Of a stretch of 10,716 nt of DNA, positions 7,315 to 10,716 are shown in pieces (the stretch's first letter is position 1; the number at the start of each line of letters is the position of its first letter). Source of the DNA: Clostridiaceae bacterium (GTDB taxonomy: Bacteria; Bacillota; Clostridia; Lachnospirales; Lachnospiraceae). The notes beneath the pieces were generated by a model. That model saw only the letters and a list, made by a program, of their open reading frames with translations. It ran no database searches and was not told where the DNA came from. The stretch covers positions 1-10,716 of the forward strand of contig JAGZXV010000196.1 of NCBI GenBank assembly GCA_018378255.1, given 5' to 3'. A program made the position numbers and the translations under genes.

Positions 7315-7381
7315 ATTGTATTTTGTTGCCGATGAAAATAAAAACTGACACGATATAATGATAGTATCACAAACGAGGGGG
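7315..7381. promoter_or_regulatory. Divergent control region between pucR-like and fdrA-ylbE genes
   Basis: The spacer between the two divergent starts is about 119 bases. For the rightward operon there is a perfect -10 box TATAAT (7354-7359) with no acceptable -35 at 16-18 bases, the pattern of an activator-dependent promoter. Just downstream is GATAGTATC (7360-7368), a small GATA-N-TATC palindrome that could be an operator. For the leftward gene the only -10-like hexamer is TACAAT (complement of 7315-7320), also without a good -35. The GAGGGG at 7375-7380 is the ribosome binding site that selects the ATG at 7389. Control by the PucR-like protein is inferred from the divergent layout. Confidence 0.45.
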
Positions 7382-7388
7382 AATGCAA

Positions 7389-10388
7389 ATGCTATTTACT
7401 GTAATCAAGAAAAACAGTTATCAGGATTCTGTTAATCTGATGCTCCTTACAAACCGGATCAATACGCTTTTAGGAGTAAGAAGAAGTTCGATTATGATGG
7501 GAACGGAAGCCAATATGAATATATTCAGAAACACCGGGTTTTACACTGGTGAACTGGAACAGGCGGCTCCCAATGACATGGTCATCGTGGTGGATGCGGA
7601 TCAGGAGGAGACGGTCGCTCTGGTGCTGAAAGAGACGGAATCATTTCTTGGCAATCTGACGGCGGTGAAGGCAAAGAGCGGGGAAAGTTCTGCAAGGAGT
7701 TGGGAAGAGGCCCTGGAATTGCTGCCTGAAGCCAATCTGGCTGTTTTTTCCATTCCCGGTGAATATGCTGCCGATGATCTGGAGGAGGCTTTGGACAGAG
7801 GTCTTCATGTGTTTTCATTTACGGATAATGTTTCTCTGGAGGATGAAGTCCGGCTGAAAAAGAAGGCCCATGAAAAGGGGCTGCTGTTTATGGGGCCTGA
7901 CTGCGGGACAGGGATTATTTCAAGCGTTCCGATCGCATTTACCAATGTGGTCAGACCGGGAAATATCGGGATTGTAGGGGCTTCCGGTACAGGAATACAG
8001 GAAGTGACCACAATCATTGAACGGCTGGGAGGAGGTGTGATCCATGCGGTCGGCACCGGAGGCCGTGATCTGAGCCATGAAGCCGGGGCAATTACCATGA
8101 AAGACGCTATCCTGGCTTTGGAATTCCATGATCCCACGGACGTGATTGTTATCATTTCCAAGCCGCCTGCAAAAGAGGTGAGGGATGAAGTGGTTAATCT
8201 GCTCCAAAGTGTCAGCAAACCGGTTGTGGCGGTATTTTTGGGAGAAAAACCGGATCATCATGAAGGCAATGTATATCTGGCCCATACTCTGGAAGAAGCG
8301 GCTTGCATGGCGGTGGATCTTTCAAGAGGCAGGCCTGTCAGAGCTAATTATTACCAGGAACCGGAGCACAATCAGGCGCTTGTAAAAGAAGGCTGTACGG
8401 TTAAAGGGCTGTATTCGGGAGGCACGCTGGCGGCGGAGGCCGGTATGATGATTTCCGAATCCCTGAATCTGGGGGGACTGATAAAAAAGGATGGTTACAT
8501 TCTTCAGGCCGGAGGATATGAAATCATAGATTTAGGAGACGATGTTTATACACAGGGAAAGCCCCACCCCATGATTGATCCCGGGGTCCGCATCGGAAAG
8601 ATGAGAGAATATGCTGCCCGGTCCGATACCGGGGTAATTCTTCTGGACTGCGTGCTGGGATACGGATGCCATCCCGATATGGCAGGCGCTCTGGCCCCTG
8701 TGATACGCGAGACGATGGCGCAGGCAGAAGCAAAGGGACGCAGGCTTTATTATGTGGCCTCTGTCTGCGGCACAAGCCGGGATATCCAGGATTATGAAAA
8801 GTCGGTGGAAACCTTGAAAAAAAACGGGGCCATTGTGGAAGAGAGCAACGCCAGGGCGGTGCGTACCGCTTTGAGGCTGAAAGGGCTGAAAAACAGGGAA
8901 CCTGATAAAGCAGTAGTAAAATGGGAGGGAGAAAAGAGGAATCTGCCGGAACCGGGAAGGAAAATCATGGAACTGCTAAATACAAAACCCAGGGTGATCA
9001 ATGTAGGGGTGGAAGGATTTAAGGAATCCGTCAGAAAATATGGCGGAGAGGCCGTTCAGTTTTCCTGGAAACCGGCAGCAGGAGGCAATAAGCATGTAAT
9101 CCGGCTGCTGGGGATGTTAAAAAGACACCCGGAAATCGATGCAATGAATGACAGGGTGATTAAACGGATAAAAGATTCACAGCCGTTCCTGACAGACGTG
9201 GTACCGGCCGGAAACGTGATCCCGGAATTAGGGGAGCACACCCTGCTCCATGCCGGCCCGCCCATTTCCTATGGGGAGATGACCGGTCCCATGAAAGGCT
9301 CCTGCATAGGGGCTGTGCTGTTTGAGGGATGGGCAAAGGAGGAAGAGGAGGCAAAAACGCTTCTTGAAGAGGGTAAGATCAGGTTTATTCCCTGCCATCA
9401 CGTTGGAGCCGTAGGCCCTATGGGAGGTGTTGCCTCAGCTCATATGCCCTTTTTGGTGGTGAAAAACCGCCTGGATGGTACGGTGGCTTATTGTACATTG
9501 AATGAAGGCATTGGAAAGGTTCTACGGTTTGGCGCTTATTCCCGGGAAGTAATAGACCGGCTTTGCTGGATGCGCGATACACTGGGCCCGGTTCTTTCCA
9601 TGGCTTTACGGAAGAAAGAAAACGGGATCAATCTGAATGTGATCATCGCCAAAGCCATCACCATGGGAGATGAATTTCATCAGAGGAATATAGCGGCATC
9701 TTTAATATTTATGAAAGAAATGACGCCGTTAATCATGGAATCCAATGCAGAGGAGACAAAGAAAAAAGAAGTGATCCGTTTTCTTGCGGATACGGACCAG
9801 TTTTTCTTAAATATCATGATGGCCGCAGGAAAATCAATGGCGGACTGTGCCAGAAAGTTGAAGGAAGGGTGTGTGGTAACTGCCATGGCCCGGAACGGTG
9901 TTGAATTCGGCATACGCATCAGTGGAATGGGGGACCGGTGGTTTACTGCTCCGGTCAATGTTCCTAAAGGGCTGTATTTCAGCGGTTACCGGAAAGAGGA
10001 TGCCAACCCGGACATGGGAGACAGCGCCATTACAGAAACCGTGGGTGTGGGAGGTATGGCTATGATCGCCGCTCCGGGTGTCACCCGGTTTGTAGGCGCA
10101 GGCGGATTTGGCGATGCGCTGCAGGTTTCGGAAGAAATGGAACGGATCTGCATAAGCCATAATCCCAATTTTACAATTCCCACCTGGGATTTTAAAGGAA
10201 GCCTTTTAGGAATCGATATCAGAAAGGTGGTATCCACCGGCATCACACCTTTAATCAATACGGGAATCGCCCATAAAAATGCAGGGGTGGGCCAGATCGG
10301 GGCAGGAACCGTAAGAGCTCCGCTGGCATGTTTTGAAAAGGCATTGGAGGCATATGCCGGCTGCCTGGAGGGAAGAGAAAAGATCTGA
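7389..10388 (+). CDS. FdrA-YlbE (DUF1116) fusion, probable oxamate carbamoyltransferase subunit
   Basis: A 999-residue protein joining two proteins that are separate in E. coli. Residues 1 to about 575 align with FdrA (AllF): an opening like VIKKNSYQDSVNLM, then MMGTEAN, GPDCGTG (169-175), the CoA-ligase-like nucleotide fold GNIGIVGASGTGIQE (from 191), GGRDLS, SKPPA, YSGGTLAAEA, DLGDDVYTQGKPHPMIDP and PAAGGNK (562-568). Residues from about 577 to the end align with YlbE (AllG, DUF1116): LLHAGPP (619-625), EMTGPMKGSCIGA, PCHHVGAVGPMGG (from 668), MGDEFHQRN (759-767), NPDMGDSAITET and a C-terminal GQIGAGTVRAPLACFE. Both halves look complete, with almost no linker. In E. coli FdrA, YlbE and YlbF form oxamate carbamoyltransferase, which turns oxalurate plus phosphate into oxamate and carbamoyl phosphate. 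The carbamate kinase gene follows after 24 bases. The start at 7389 has GAGGGG eight bases upstream; the ATG at 7383 is too close to it. No YlbF is seen here. Another carbamoyl substrate is possible. Confidence 0.9.
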   Translation: MLFTVIKKNSYQDSVNLMLLTNRINTLLGVRRSSIMMGTEANMNIFRNTGFYTGELEQAAPNDMVIVVDADQEETVALVLKETESFLGNLTAVKAKSGESSARSWEEALELLPEANLAVFSIPGEYAADDLEEALDRGLHVFSFTDNVSLEDEVRLKKKAHEKGLLFMGPDCGTGIISSVPIAFTNVVRPGNIGIVGASGTGIQEVTTIIERLGGGVIHAVGTGGRDLSHEAGAITMKDAILALEFHDPTDVIVIISKPPAKEVRDEVVNLLQSVSKPVVAVFLGEKPDHHEGNVYLAHTLEEAACMAVDLSRGRPVRANYYQEPEHNQALVKEGCTVKGLYSGGTLAAEAGMMISESLNLGGLIKKDGYILQAGGYEIIDLGDDVYTQGKPHPMIDPGVRIGKMREYAARSDTGVILLDCVLGYGCHPDMAGALAPVIRETMAQAEAKGRRLYYVASVCGTSRDIQDYEKSVETLKKNGAIVEESNARAVRTALRLKGLKNREPDKAVVKWEGEKRNLPEPGRKIMELLNTKPRVINVGVEGFKESVRKYGGEAVQFSWKPAAGGNKHVIRLLGMLKRHPEIDAMNDRVIKRIKDSQPFLTDVVPAGNVIPELGEHTLLHAGPPISYGEMTGPMKGSCIGAVLFEGWAKEEEEAKTLLEEGKIRFIPCHHVGAVGPMGGVASAHMPFLVVKNRLDGTVAYCTLNEGIGKVLRFGAYSREVIDRLCWMRDTLGPVLSMALRKKENGINLNVIIAKAITMGDEFHQRNIAASLIFMKEMTPLIMESNAEETKKKEVIRFLADTDQFFLNIMMAAGKSMADCARKLKEGCVVTAMARNGVEFGIRISGMGDRWFTAPVNVPKGLYFSGYRKEDANPDMGDSAITETVGVGGMAMIAAPGVTRFVGAGGFGDALQVSEEMERICISHNPNFTIPTWDFKGSLLGIDIRKVVSTGITPLINTGIAHKNAGVGQIGAGTVRAPLACFEKALEAYAGCLEGREKI

Positions 10389-10412
10389 TATATCATACGG
10401 AGGAGCGTGTTT

Positions 10413-10716
10413 ATGAGAAACAGAATGGTTCTGGCATTGGGAGGAAATGCTATTTTAACGGACGATGCGACAGCAGACGCCCAGTGCAGGGCGCTAAAGC
10501 AGGTCAGCCGTCACCTTTGCGGCCTGGCCCGTGAGGGATGGGAGATTGTAATTGCCCACGGAAACGGCCCGCAGGTGGGCAATCTATATCTCCAGCAAAA
10601 GGCTGGAGAGAGTGAGAAAAATCCGGTTATGCCTATGGATACCTGTGTAGCCATGACCCAGGGAAGCATTGGTTACTGGCTGCAGAACACACTGCAGGAG
10701 GAATTAAACCGGAATG
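10413..10716 (+). CDS. Carbamate kinase, N-terminal part cut by the window end
   Basis: The reading frame is open from an ATG at 10413 to the window end, giving 101 residues of a protein that is usually about 310. The ATG has GGAGGA eight bases upstream. Carbamate kinase motifs are clear: VLALGGNAI (6-14), AHGNGPQVGN (48-57) and DTCVAMTQGSIGYWLQ (76-91). The enzyme transfers phosphate from carbamoyl phosphate to ADP, giving ATP, ammonia and CO2. It sits 24 bases after the FdrA-YlbE gene, so it would use the carbamoyl phosphate made there, as YbcF (AllK) does in the E. coli allantoin pathway. No ornithine carbamoyltransferase or arginine deiminase gene is next to it, which argues against an arginine-deiminase operon. 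The C-terminal part is outside the window. Confidence 0.93.
   Translation, partial: MRNRMVLALGGNAILTDDATADAQCRALKQVSRHLCGLAREGWEIVIAHGNGPQVGNLYLQQKAGESEKNPVMPMDTCVAMTQGSIGYWLQNTLQEELNRN

Noticed and set aside
7270..7388. B. subtilis-type PucR box in the divergent spacer
   Set aside because: I looked for a TTGGTTAA-like core on both strands and found no convincing match.
9144..9146. Internal ATG as a separate start for the YlbE-like half
   Set aside because: The frame is continuous with the FdrA-like half, there is no stop between them, and no proper ribosome binding site precedes this ATG.

Overview
The window looks like chromosomal DNA from an anaerobic Gram-positive Firmicute, most likely a Clostridia/Lachnospiraceae-type genome. 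The reasons are strong GGAGG-type ribosome binding sites before almost every gene, moderate GC, and a gene set built around CdaR/PucR-type regulators, an iron-dependent alcohol dehydrogenase and a fermentative carbamoyl-phosphate pathway. The genus is an inference. I found no tRNA, rRNA, CRISPR array, transposase or phage gene.

Left part (1-2576): a long GC-rich inverted repeat (67-187) lies just past the 3' end of a leftward pair of genes. These are a CdaR-like sugar-diacid regulator (1410-2576) and, 26 bases downstream, a DUF4261-type protein of unknown function (208-1383). The latter carries a low-complexity linker encoded by a degenerate hexanucleotide repeat.

Middle part (2577-4763): a divergent control region with inverted repeats and a good promoter leads into a rightward pair, an iron-containing alcohol dehydrogenase (2814-3923) and an HpcH/HpaI-family class II aldolase (3969-4763). 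Together with CdaR this resembles a sugar-acid (diacid) catabolic module. The aldolase would cleave a 2-keto acid to pyruvate or a related keto acid plus an aldehyde, and the dehydrogenase would reduce the aldehyde. The substrate cannot be read from the sequence.

Right part (4794-10716): a leftward pair, a PucR-type regulator (5659-7269) followed 16 bases later by an HSL-type alpha/beta hydrolase (4794-5642), diverges from a rightward operon. The first gene of that operon is a 999-residue fusion of FdrA and YlbE (DUF1116), which are separate proteins (AllF and AllG) in E. coli. The second is a carbamate kinase cut by the window end. In E. coli FdrA, YlbE and YlbF together form oxamate carbamoyltransferase of anaerobic allantoin breakdown, and carbamate kinase then makes ATP from the carbamoyl phosphate. 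The right part is therefore probably a purine/ureide (oxalurate-type) energy-yielding module under PucR control. The third subunit, YlbF/AllH (DUF2877), is not visible and may lie beyond the right edge.

The most notable points are the FdrA-YlbE fusion, the pairing of a diacid module with a carbamoyltransferase module, each under its own CdaR/PucR-type regulator, and the unexplained hydrolase and DUF4261 genes tied to those regulators.
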